From NCBI RefSeq assembly GCF_002102255.1, contig NZ_LQPH01000183.1, positions 45,478-109,477 on the forward strand: a DNA stretch of 64,000 nt, written 5' to 3'. Within the stretch, counting starts at the first letter, position 1; every line of letters starts with the position of its first letter. Under the pieces are notes generated by a model. It did no database searches. It saw only the letters and a program-made list of their open reading frames with translations, and was not told where the DNA came from. Both the position numbers and the translations under genes were made by a program. Shown piece after piece: positions 6,438 to 14,808 of the stretch. Source of the DNA: Mycobacterium nebraskense (lineage in GTDB: Bacteria; Actinomycetota; Actinomycetes; Mycobacteriales; Mycobacteriaceae).

Positions 6438-9397
6438 TTCAACACTCCGATTTCAGGGTCAGCGAGCTCTTCAACCGTCATCGGCCTGCCTTCGGAGTTA
6501 AATATGCGTACCTGGATAGAGCCACCGGGTTGACCTACCCCGGGCGCGACTTCCGATACTTCGATGGTCCATCCGTCGGGTAGGTGATCAAAAGTATAGG
6601 CGTTGTAGGGTTCACGAAGGGAATTGACGTGCAGGGCCCGTTCCTCCCATGATGCCGGTTGGCCATCTTCCATAATGGCCAAGTACTTACCATCCGTTCT
6701 GCCAACCCGATCGACTAAAGAGCCATAATCTCGCAAGTAAGACTCAGGATCTGTGTAGGCGACACGTGTATGCGGCACAGCGCCATCGTTAAGCGGGAAA
6801 TTCGCCCAAGGTTGACCCTGATCCCCAACCTTGTTAAAGCGTTCTGCATATTCCGCTTCGGCATAAGGGCGTCCAAGGGGATCGCGACCATACGGCGCTT
6901 CGGGATCACGAACAAGCTTGGCGACGTCACCGTCGACCTTGGAAGGATCGACCGGATTGTCGGTGAAATCCCAGTGGTCACCCAACGGATCCCCGTAATG
7001 CGGGTCAAGTGGTTCATCCGGCAACCGATGCCATCCGTCACCGGCGGGCTCGTGTGAATGCACAGGATCCTGGCGCTCGCCCCCCGGCGATTCACCGTTG
7101 CCCGGCCCCGGCGGACCATCGCCGTCGGCCGGTAGTTTCTCTCCGCGGCGACCGGAGGAATCTCCGTCGCCGTGCCCGCGCGAATCGCCCGGCCGATCGC
7201 CGTCGCCAGGCCCGCGCGGTTCTCCGCCATGCGGCGGCTGTCCGTCTGGCGGGCCACCGTCGCCGGGACTGTGCCATGCGCGACCCGGCGGAGGCATTTC
7301 CGCCGGGCGACCGCCTAGGGCTGTGAAATGCGGCGCAGAAGCCGTGGGTGAAGCAGCGATCGGGGCGGGTGCCGGTCTTGGCGCGCTCGCACCGACCTGT
7401 GCGGGCTCGATCGGCGATCCGTTAGGCGCTACCGGCGCACGCGCCGCCGAATGTTCGACTAGTTGCGGAACGCTCGACGGCACACGCTCGCCGGCGGCGG
7501 GTACGGCTGGCGGAAGTGACCCCGGTGCTGTAGCCGGTATCGGTTCACGCGGTTCGCCCACGGGCGTGGGTACCGATTCATGGGGGCGACCCGAAGGCAC
7601 CGACACTGGGTCATGGGCGCTACCCGCAGGAACCAACCCCGGATCGTGCGGACCACCACCCGCCGGCGCGGGAGCGGCCGCCGGCCCACCTCGCGGGTCC
7701 GGAACACCACCCGCAGGCGCTGACCCTGCTGCCCGAGCCCCCGCCGGGTCGTGCGGACCACCCCCGGCCCCAGGTCCGGGAGCCTCCGGCGGCGTTGGCC
7801 CGGGGGCGGTAGATGGGCCTTGCGGCGCACCCGGTGCAGCGTCGGGTGGGTGTGGTGTCGCCTCGACGGGCGCCTCTAGGGGCTTGCCGGGCGGTAGACC
7901 CACCGGCGTACCACTAGCGGTCGGGGCTTCGATCTTGGGCAAGTCCCCGGTAACGCCTTCGAGGTTTTTGCCTAGGTCGCCGCCTGTCTTCGAGATATCA
8001 GCCAAGGCGCCACGAGCGCCCGTAATCCCGCGCAGCCCGCCGGCCGCTCCCTCACCGGCACGCCCTGCCGCGCCAGCCGCCTCAGCGCCTCGTGCAGCGG
8101 CCCCAGCACCGTCTGCCGCCGCACCTGCTTCTCCAGCACCAGGGGCGAAGAGCGTCGCGACGTCGAAGACGTTTTCGCCGAATCCCAATCCTGGTCGAGC
8201 CTTACTCCAATCATCAAGGTGCAGCAGTGATTTGAGCATTTGCAGGTTTGTTTTCCCAGCCTCCTCGGGGTTCAGGAAGGAATTGACCAGGCTTCCCTTC
8301 CACATGGTTTTGCCCAAGGCGGACCATGTAGACGCTGCACCCTGTGGATCGACAAAGAACCATTGTGGGTTGAGGTCGACCAGGCCTTCCAACATGCCGA
8401 CAGCGCCCTTGGCGACACCCTCGTTCGTATTAGCCCACGTATCGAACGCGGTCGCGACCGGGTTCCCTACCTGTTCGCCTAAGTATTGAACGAGCTTGCC
8501 GCGGACAAACTTCTCGGACTTGACGACCAGGCCGTCGCCGACCTGCATCACGATCTTGATTCCCTGCTCGAACGCCCGAGCTTCGCGGCCCAATTGGTGG
8601 AGCACGGCGTTGATGTCCTGGGCGATCTTCTTGATCTCGTCGATCGCGTCACCTTCGAAGATCAAGATCGCGTCATGGACTGGATCAGCCAGTGATCCCA
8701 ACCGGTGCAACAGATCCCGAATATGGTTCTGGGCCTGATCCACCTCGTTCGCGAACCCGTCGAGGCTGCTGGCCAGCTTCCCGCACTGGCCGCCGATCTT
8801 CCCCAAGCAATTGCCGATCTGGGACAAGGCCTCATCGACCTTGTCGCCCTCAGGGATCTGCTGACCATCGAACAGCGACTTCGAAGCGTTGAGCGCGTCC
8901 CGCATCCCGCTCGCGGCCCCTCCGAAGCTTCGCCACCGAGACGCTGCCGCATGCAACCCCGCCACGTCGCCGTCGGGCCACACACCATCGACGAACGACT
9001 GCACCACTTCCCAAAGCACAGGCGGGGGCGGCCCGGGACCCAACGTCCCCGGCGGCCCCGGCGCTGAGATCTTGACCGGTTCGGCCGGCGCCTGCAACGC
9101 GCCGCCACCGCCGCCCAGCGTCGACGCCGCTTCAACGTGTGAATAGTTGGCCGCGCCTTGCTGGATGACGGCTCCGCAATGCCGGCAGGCGTTGATAGCC
9201 GCCGCCGCGGCGTTCAGCAATGACCCCGCGGCGTCCTGGTACGCCAGTCCGAACACCTCACCAGCCAAATCATGGCCGGTGTTGGCCGCAAAACCTGCCG
9301 TCAACACCGTCAGACCCGCGGCCACCCCGTCGCCGGCGGCCACGACGGCGCTGCCCGCAGCGAACATCGCCTCGGGATCGACCGCTAACGGAGCCAC
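6434..9397 (-). CDS. CpnT-like protein with C-terminal tuberculosis-necrotizing-toxin (TNT) NAD glycohydrolase domain
   Basis: A 987-residue homologue of CpnT. Residues 1-420 match the CpnT N-terminal domain (start MAPLAVDP as in CpnT; WPDGDVAGLHAAASRWRSFG). Residues 430-790 are a Gly/Ala/Pro-rich linker. From about 795 follows the TNT domain (EPAGDGWHRLPDEPLDPHYG, YGRDPLGRPYAEAEY, RFNKVGDQG). TNT hydrolyses NAD+ in the host cell and kills it. Against recalled CpnT numbering, every functional position is offset by 140: Arg757 is Arg897, Tyr765 is Tyr905, Arg780 is Arg920 and Gln822 is Gln962, but His792 is Asn932 (codon at 6602-6604). GTG start at 9395-9397. No esxE/esxF genes flank it, unlike the canonical cpnT locus, so export partners must be elsewhere. 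The linker is about 140 residues longer than in CpnT. Confidence 0.92.
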   Translation of the reverse strand: MAPLAVDPEAMFAAGSAVVAAGDGVAAGLTVLTAGFAANTGHDLAGEVFGLAYQDAAGSLLNAAAAAINACRHCGAVIQQGAANYSHVEAASTLGGGGGALQAPAEPVKISAPGPPGTLGPGPPPPVLWEVVQSFVDGVWPDGDVAGLHAAASRWRSFGGAASGMRDALNASKSLFDGQQIPEGDKVDEALSQIGNCLGKIGGQCGKLASSLDGFANEVDQAQNHIRDLLHRLGSLADPVHDAILIFEGDAIDEIKKIAQDINAVLHQLGREARAFEQGIKIVMQVGDGLVVKSEKFVRGKLVQYLGEQVGNPVATAFDTWANTNEGVAKGAVGMLEGLVDLNPQWFFVDPQGAASTWSALGKTMWKGSLVNSFLNPEEAGKTNLQMLKSLLHLDDWSKARPGLGFGENVFDVATLFAPGAGEAGAAADGAGAAARGAEAAGAAGRAGEGAAGGLRGITGARGALADISKTGGDLGKNLEGVTGDLPKIEAPTASGTPVGLPPGKPLEAPVEATPHPPDAAPGAPQGPSTAPGPTPPEAPGPGAGGGPHDPAGARAAGSAPAGGVPDPRGGPAAAPAPAGGGPHDPGLVPAGSAHDPVSVPSGRPHESVPTPVGEPREPIPATAPGSLPPAVPAAGERVPSSVPQLVEHSAARAPVAPNGSPIEPAQVGASAPRPAPAPIAASPTASAPHFTALGGRPAEMPPPGRAWHSPGDGGPPDGQPPHGGEPRGPGDGDRPGDSRGHGDGDSSGRRGEKLPADGDGPPGPGNGESPGGERQDPVHSHEPAGDGWHRLPDEPLDPHYGDPLGDHWDFTDNPVDPSKVDGDVAKLVRDPEAPYGRDPLGRPYAEAEYAERFNKVGDQGQPWANFPLNDGAVPHTRVAYTDPESYLRDYGSLVDRVGRTDGKYLAIMEDGQPASWEERALHVNSLREPYNAYTFDHLPDGWTIEVSEVAPGVGQPGGSIQVRIFNSEGRPMTVEELADPEIGVLK

Positions 9398-9485
9398 GCG
9401 CGAAATTCTCGTCGAGACTGCGCGTCGCCGCTATTCACCCAATGATCGCTCCGCCAAGCTAGCCACAACCGTTGGGCGCCACAAC

Positions 9486-11744
9486 TCATTCATCCACAGC
9501 TCCCCGTGCGGTCAGCGTGATTTGGTGCCGCCCCGCCGACATCGTCACCGTCGCTTCAGCCGGCTGACCATCGAGTCGCACATCAACTCCGGGAGGCACA
9601 CCGCCGAGCGTGATCCGCGTAGCGGTATCGGTGGCCACGGTGATCGTCGCCTCTGGCAGTCCGGCGAGCCCGGCACGGCGGACGTCCATGGCAAGGCTTG
9701 CGACCCCGGTAAGCCGCAGCGTCAGATACGGCAAAGCACCAACGGGCGGTCCGACCTTCCAGTCCAGTTCGCTATACCCCCCGGGAGTCGGTTCAAAGGT
9801 CGGGATAACACCGCGATGATGCCGAACGGTGTGTGTCGGGTCCGGGCGCGCATACGATCGCGCGTCGACTTCGGCGACGGCCCCGCGCCGCGCCGTCACT
9901 GCGGGATCCGCGGTCAGGCCCGACAACCACCACACCTGATGCGGCCCGATACCCAGGTCGTCGCGCACCAGTTGCGGATACCACGCGAACGTGATGTGTC
10001 CCGGATCGGCTTGCCGCAGGGCGGTTTCCATGTGTTTGACGGAATCCTCGAAATTGTCCTGCAGCACCCAGACGAGGTGGTCCCCGGCGGGATACACGGT
10101 GAACCGGTGCCGGTAGCCCAGCCGGTCTAGCTCCAGCACCTGCTCGAGGGCCGAGGGGAACGGCACCAGTTCGTCAACGAGTCCGTGCGCGATGACGTAG
10201 GGAAGCCACCGCGCGTTCACCAACAACTTCCAGGTATCGCCCTCGCGTGCGCACGGCGAATCCGGGTCGAGGTCGGCCGGGATGTCGACGTCGGGAAGCA
10301 GCCGCACCCCGCACGTGGGCGGGCCGGCCAGCACCACCGCCTGGGAAAACACCTCCGGATAGCTCAATCCGAGCTTGTAGGCCGCATAACCGCCCATCGA
10401 ATAGCCCGAGATCACGGTGCGATTGGGATCGGTGCCCAGTTGTTCGGCCACCCGCGCCCACACTTCCCAGACGTCGAGTTCCCCTGTGTCGAAGTACCAG
10501 GTCGACGGTCCACGGGCCAGCGGCGTGACCACTACCGAGTCTCGCCCTTCGCAGACCGCGTGCAGAAAGTGCGGGTCGATCCCGGCGAACTGGCTCTGCC
10601 CCAGGGCGAGCGAATGCAGCAGCAGAGTCAACGGCAGCATCCGGCCCGGCTTGAAACTCGACGGCAGGCACACCGAATACGGCTGCACGCGACCGAGGAA
10701 CTGCGGCTTGGTGCTCAAAATGTCGTCGCCGGCGATCCCCTGTCCCAGCTCGATCGAGGACACGTACCACCGCGTCGTCGGGCCGGTGATCACCGGCTCG
10801 GGCGTGGTATCGCCGGCCGCCAGCCGATCCCACTCCACGGTCACCGCAAACTTCGATACGTCGCCGCGGGTCAATGCCTCCGCCTGCGCCATGTCCGACC
10901 AGAAGTTCAGATGCGGCGGCTCCTGCTCGTTGGTGCGGAACGCGACGTTGTAGACGTTTGGTTGCCCGGGCAGCGCGCCGTGCTCGGCGGGCACGTCGGC
11001 GAACCCGTCACCCGCCGCGTTTGCCAGCCCCGCCGCCAGCCGCACCGTCCAGCTGCCGGCCGGCTCCAGCAAGGTCCGCGGCACCTGCGCCAGAAATGTT
11101 CGCGATCCCATGTCGACGCTGTGCAGTACCGGCGTCGTGGACTGGGTGGTCAGGTCGATCAGTGTGGCGCCACTGCCCGAAACCAGCAGAGCCATGTCGA
11201 TTCCGGCCGAGCGCACCCCGGCCCCGGCGGGCCACTGCTCTGGCGCAGTCCGGGCGGGATCGGTGTCGAGGGTGAACAGCGCGATGGGGACCGACGCGTC
11301 CAGCAATGTGTTCCAGTCGATCCGCCACCACGTGTGGGTCGCGGTGAGCCCGATCGCGACACGGAAGATGTCGGCGCCGTTGCGGGCCGCGGGGCCGTCC
11401 GGATAGATGTAGGTGCCGCGTGGGGGCGCCTGAACTTTCAGGTCGCCGATTGGCAGGCCCGTCGCGCCGTGGTCGTCGTAGAGGAAGTCGGTCCAAAACA
11501 GGGCACCGCCGGACACGCGGCCTGCGCCACAGGTGCGTGGAAACTCCTCGCCGAAAGGCCATCCCGACGGCACCGGAAGTTGCGGCTCGGGGCGTAGCGC
11601 CGCCGGCGGCACCCCCTCGGGCATCCCGCCGACTACGACGAGCTCAGCGGGTGGCGCGGGCGCCGTTGCGACGGGATGCACCAGCGTGTCAGCGATGTGG
11701 CGTGCGATGCGAATCGGAAGCAGAGTCAAATCCACAAGTGACAT
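9486..11744 (-). CDS. Large alpha/beta-hydrolase (esterase/peptidase-like), 752 aa
   Basis: The N-terminal 340 residues are beta-rich and unassigned. An alpha/beta-hydrolase domain follows, with nucleophile elbow VISGYSMGGYAAYK (Ser about 449), probable acid in HGLVDELVPF (Asp about 524) and His in YPAGDHLVW (about 556), so a full Ser-Asp-His triad is visible. A short C-terminal beta domain with hydrophobic strands ends the protein. It looks like the prolyl-oligopeptidase or depolymerase-like esterases, but the substrate cannot be told. I see no clear signal peptide: the first 30 residues are only mildly hydrophobic. The ATG at 11742-11744 sits seven bases after TACGTT (minus strand, 11757-11752), a leaderless arrangement. 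It lies 88 bases upstream of the toxin gene on the same strand and may share its transcript. It is not in the M. tuberculosis order as I recall it. Confidence 0.75.
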   Translation of the reverse strand: MSLVDLTLLPIRIARHIADTLVHPVATAPAPPAELVVVGGMPEGVPPAALRPEPQLPVPSGWPFGEEFPRTCGAGRVSGGALFWTDFLYDDHGATGLPIGDLKVQAPPRGTYIYPDGPAARNGADIFRVAIGLTATHTWWRIDWNTLLDASVPIALFTLDTDPARTAPEQWPAGAGVRSAGIDMALLVSGSGATLIDLTTQSTTPVLHSVDMGSRTFLAQVPRTLLEPAGSWTVRLAAGLANAAGDGFADVPAEHGALPGQPNVYNVAFRTNEQEPPHLNFWSDMAQAEALTRGDVSKFAVTVEWDRLAAGDTTPEPVITGPTTRWYVSSIELGQGIAGDDILSTKPQFLGRVQPYSVCLPSSFKPGRMLPLTLLLHSLALGQSQFAGIDPHFLHAVCEGRDSVVVTPLARGPSTWYFDTGELDVWEVWARVAEQLGTDPNRTVISGYSMGGYAAYKLGLSYPEVFSQAVVLAGPPTCGVRLLPDVDIPADLDPDSPCAREGDTWKLLVNARWLPYVIAHGLVDELVPFPSALEQVLELDRLGYRHRFTVYPAGDHLVWVLQDNFEDSVKHMETALRQADPGHITFAWYPQLVRDDLGIGPHQVWWLSGLTADPAVTARRGAVAEVDARSYARPDPTHTVRHHRGVIPTFEPTPGGYSELDWKVGPPVGALPYLTLRLTGVASLAMDVRRAGLAGLPEATITVATDTATRITLGGVPPGVDVRLDGQPAEATVTMSAGRHQITLTARGAVDE

Positions 11745-11778
11745 CAAGCCAAACGTACGCGCCAGTGGGCCCTGGGTG

Positions 11779-12906
11779 CTACGCCACGGGCACCACGATC
11801 AGTTCGTGCGGCCGATTGTTGACGGCCAGGCCACCGTCTTCGGTCACCACGACGATGTCCTCGATGCGGGCGCCCCACCGGCCCGGGAAGTAGATGCCGG
11901 GCTCGATGGAGAAGGCCATGCCCGCGGTCAGCGGCAGGTGATTGCCCGCGACGATGTAGGGCTCCTCGTGGACCGACAGCCCGATGCCGTGACCGGTGCG
12001 GTGCACGAAAGCCTCCGCAAGCCCGGCGTCTGCCAGCACATCGCGGGCGGCGGCGTCGACCTGCTCGGCCGTCACGCCCGGACGAACCGCATCGACGGCC
12101 GCACACTGCGCCCGCTGTAGCACCGAATACTGCTGCGCCACTTCGGGGTCCGGCTCGCCGATACTGTAGGTGCGGGTCGAGTCGGAGTGATAGCCGGGCT
12201 CATAGGCGCCGCCGATATCGACGACGACGATGTCACCGACTTGCAGTTCGCGATCCGAATAGCCGTGGTGCGGGTCGGCGCTGTGCGGCCCGGAGCCGAC
12301 GATGATGAACGCCACCTCCGAATGCCCCTCGGCCACAATCGCTTCCGCGATGTCGGCGACCACGTCGGCCTCGGTCCGGCCTGGTACCAGAAACTCCGGC
12401 ACGCGGGCGTGCACGCGATCGATGGCAGCGCCGGCTTTGCGCAGCGCGTCGATCTCGCATTCCTCCTTGACCATCCGCAGCGTGCGCATCACGTCGGTTG
12501 CCAACACGGGCAACACTCCAAGCACCCCGGCCAGCGGCAAGAGGTGCAGCGCCGGCATGGAATCCGTAACGGCGGTCGCGGCGGGAGCACCCCCCAACGC
12601 CACACCCACCAATTGATAAGGGTCGTCGCCGTCGACCCAATCCCGCACCGCGAGCCCCAGTTCCGCGACCGCCGACCCCTTGAGCGAGGCCAGTTCCAGC
12701 CGCGGCACCACCACCGTCGGGTCACCGGACGCCGGCAACACCAGCGCGGTGAACCGCTCGAGCGTCTGGGCGCGCGACCCGACGAGATAGCGCAGGTCGT
12801 ACCCCGGCGTGATCACCAGCGCGGACAACCCCGCGTCGGCGGTCGCGGCGGCGGCCGCCGACAGCCGCCGGGCATACACCCCTGCGTCGAACCGATGAGA
12901 TTCCAT
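11779..12906 (-). CDS. pepE: Xaa-Pro dipeptidase, M24 family
   Basis: A 375-residue cytosolic metallopeptidase that removes residues before proline. The N-terminal creatinase-like domain (about 1-130) is followed by the pita-bread catalytic domain, with dinuclear metal ligands in VVVDIGGAYEPGYHSDSTRT (two Asp), HRTGHGIGLSVHEEP (His), SIEPGIYFPG (Glu) and GARIEDIVVV (Glu). All five ligands are present. Starts at ATG 12904-12906. The gene continues the conserved pepE - exonuclease divergent pair of M. tuberculosis (Rv2089c/Rv2090), so synteny resumes here after the toxin island. Confidence 0.93.
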   Translation of the reverse strand: MESHRFDAGVYARRLSAAAAATADAGLSALVITPGYDLRYLVGSRAQTLERFTALVLPASGDPTVVVPRLELASLKGSAVAELGLAVRDWVDGDDPYQLVGVALGGAPAATAVTDSMPALHLLPLAGVLGVLPVLATDVMRTLRMVKEECEIDALRKAGAAIDRVHARVPEFLVPGRTEADVVADIAEAIVAEGHSEVAFIIVGSGPHSADPHHGYSDRELQVGDIVVVDIGGAYEPGYHSDSTRTYSIGEPDPEVAQQYSVLQRAQCAAVDAVRPGVTAEQVDAAARDVLADAGLAEAFVHRTGHGIGLSVHEEPYIVAGNHLPLTAGMAFSIEPGIYFPGRWGARIEDIVVVTEDGGLAVNNRPHELIVVPVA

Positions 12907-12913
12907 GGCAGCC

Positions 12914-12919
12914 AGGCTA
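12914..12919 (-). promoter_or_regulatory. Putative leaderless -10 box (TAGCCT) for pepE
   Basis: On the minus strand TAGCCT lies seven bases before the pepE ATG with no ribosome site between, as in leaderless mycobacterial genes. Confidence 0.4.
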
Positions 12920-13008
12920 ACCCGCTCGGCCCAACGCCGACTTGTCGCGCCGATTGGCCTGGGTAGTCAACAACAAGTCGACGCTCGGCAACGTGAGACG
13001 ATAGCCGC

Positions 13009-13965
13009 ATGCCCGCACCGCTACTGCTGCTCGACGGGGCCAGCATGTGGTTCCGGTCCTATTTCGGGGTGCCGTCGTCGATCACCGCCCCCGACGGCCG
13101 GCCCGTCAACGCCGTGCGCGGATTCATCGATTCAATGGCCGTGGTGATCAACCAGCAACGTCCCAGCCGGCTGGTGGTGTGCCTGGACCTGGATTGGCGG
13201 CCGCAGTTCCGCGTGGACCTCGTCCCGTCCTACAAGGCCCATCGCGTCGCGGAGCCCGAGCCCGAGGGCCAACCGGACGTCGAAGAGGTCCCCGACGACC
13301 TGACGCCCCAGATCGACATGATCATGGAGCTGCTGGACGCCTTCGGGATCCCGACCGCGGGCGCCGAAGGGTTCGAGGCCGACGATGTGCTCGGCACGCT
13401 GGCCGCCCGCGAACGCCGTGACCCGGTGGTGGTGGTCAGCGGTGACCGCGACCTGCTGCAGGTGGTGTCCGACGATCCGGTACCGGTCCGAGTGCTCTAC
13501 CTGGGCCGCGGGCTGACCAAAGCCACCCTGTTCGGGCCGGCGGAGGTCGCCGATCATTACGGCGTGCCGGAGCATCGGGCCGGGCCGGCCTACGCCGAAT
13601 TCGCGCTGATGCGCGGTGATCCGTCCGACGGCCTGCCGGGCGTGCCGGGTGTCGGTGAGAAGACGGCGGCGACGCTGCTGGCCCAGCACGGGTCGCTGGA
13701 GCAGATCCTGGCGGCCGCCCACGACCCGAAATCGAAGATGGCGAAGGGACTGCGCTCGAAACTGCTGGGTGCCACCAACTACATCGAGGCCGCAGGACAG
13801 GTGGTGCGGGTGGCCACCGACGCGCCCGTCAGCCTGTCGACCCCGACCGACGCGCTACCGCTCGCGGCCGACGACCCGCACCGCACCGCCAAGCTGGCGA
13901 CCAAACTGGGCGTCGGGTCCTCGATAGCCCGGTTGCAGAAAGCGCTCGACGCGCTCCCCGCATAG
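13009..13965 (+). CDS. 5'-3' exonuclease, PolI N-terminal/FEN family
   Basis: A 318-residue stand-alone relative of the DNA polymerase I 5'-3' nuclease domain, probably removing RNA primers or flaps. Acidic metal-binding clusters are seen in LLLLDGASMWFRSYFG, EGFEADDVLGTLA and VVSGDRDLLQVV. The helix-three-turn-helix DNA-binding element is in GDPSDGLPGVPGVGEKTAATL. Length and placement match Rv2090. A possible -10 (GACGAT, 12997-13002) lies six bases before the ATG. The product ends five bases before the convergent DUF4333 gene. Confidence 0.93.
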   Translation: MPAPLLLLDGASMWFRSYFGVPSSITAPDGRPVNAVRGFIDSMAVVINQQRPSRLVVCLDLDWRPQFRVDLVPSYKAHRVAEPEPEGQPDVEEVPDDLTPQIDMIMELLDAFGIPTAGAEGFEADDVLGTLAARERRDPVVVVSGDRDLLQVVSDDPVPVRVLYLGRGLTKATLFGPAEVADHYGVPEHRAGPAYAEFALMRGDPSDGLPGVPGVGEKTAATLLAQHGSLEQILAAAHDPKSKMAKGLRSKLLGATNYIEAAGQVVRVATDAPVSLSTPTDALPLAADDPHRTAKLATKLGVGSSIARLQKALDALPA

Positions 13966-13969
13966 CCGA

Positions 13970-14728
13970 CTACTGCGGGCGGCCGACCTCGTAGGTGCCC
14001 TTGTTGTCCTGGAACGTCACCGTCACGTGCTTGGTGGCGCCGTCGATGCTGACGTCGCAGTCGAACGTGGCGCCCTTCTTGACGGTGGGATTCTGGCCAT
14101 GGTTGCACTTGACGTTTTGGACGTTCTTGGCGCCGTAGCCGTTCGTCTCGTCGGTCAGGACCTGCTGCACACCGGTCTGCGCCTTATTGACGTCCAGCTT
14201 GGTGGTGACGAAGAACCCGGGCTGCCAGAACCCGAGCACCAGCACCACCGCGATGAGCAGAAACGCGATCGCCCCGCCCACGCCCGCGATCAGGCCGACC
14301 GACCGCTTCTTGGCCGGTTGCTGCTCGTAGGGCGGGTACTGCTGCGGGTACTGGCCCGGCTGCCCGTACTGACCCGGCTGGCCATACTGTCCGGGCTGAC
14401 CGTACTGACCCGGCTGCGCGTACTGACCGGGCTGCGCGTACTGGCCCGGCTGCCCGTATTGACCGGGCTGCCCGTACTGGCCGGGCTGCGCATACTGCCC
14501 GGGCTGCCCGTAGCCGGGCTGCTGCGGATATTGCTGCGGGTAGGCCTGTTCGCCCGGCTGCTGATACTGCGGGTACTCGGCAGGCGGCGTGTACGCCGGG
14601 GCCTGCCAGGTCGCCTCCTGGCCCGGCTGCTGCTGCCACGGCGAACCGACCTGGGTCGGTTCGGAGGAGTGATCGCTACCTTGGCCGGGCGGTTGCCACT
14701 GCTGCTCCGGTCCCTGCGGTCCGCTCAT
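13970..14728 (-). CDS. DUF4333 membrane protein with a QPGQY repeat tail
   Basis: A 252-residue protein of Rv2091c type. Residues 1-140 are a disordered Gln/Pro/Tyr/Gly-rich cytoplasmic tail holding nine tandem GQPGQY/AQPGQY hexapeptides (residues 74-127). One transmembrane segment follows (about 143-170, SVGLIAGVGGAIAFLLIAVV), then an extracytoplasmic DUF4333 domain with two Cys (VKCNHG and FDCDVS) likely to form a disulfide. Function unknown. The ATG at 14726-14728 is preceded by GAGGAGA, a good ribosome site. The repeat number is likely to vary between strains. Confidence 0.85.
   Translation of the reverse strand: MSGPQGPEQQWQPPGQGSDHSSEPTQVGSPWQQQPGQEATWQAPAYTPPAEYPQYQQPGEQAYPQQYPQQPGYGQPGQYAQPGQYGQPGQYGQPGQYAQPGQYAQPGQYGQPGQYGQPGQYGQPGQYPQQYPPYEQQPAKKRSVGLIAGVGGAIAFLLIAVVLVLGFWQPGFFVTTKLDVNKAQTGVQQVLTDETNGYGAKNVQNVKCNHGQNPTVKKGATFDCDVSIDGATKHVTVTFQDNKGTYEVGRPQ
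14348..14509 (-). repeat. Nine in-frame 18-bp tandem repeats (hexapeptide [G/A]QPGQY)
   Basis: The 162 bases encode nine copies of a hexapeptide differing only in the first residue (Gly or Ala). Copies are 18 bases long and nearly identical, so slippage or recombination would change the copy number without a frameshift. Confidence 0.9.
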
Positions 14729-14808
14729 CGTCTCTCCTCAGCCCCTTGTGTCTCGGCATGAATTATCGGCGTAATGCTTTCCCGGATCTACGGTAGCTTC
14801 GGCTCAGC

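Noticed and set aside
14348..14509. CRISPR array
   Set aside because: Repeats are head-to-tail without spacers and encode a hexapeptide inside a protein.
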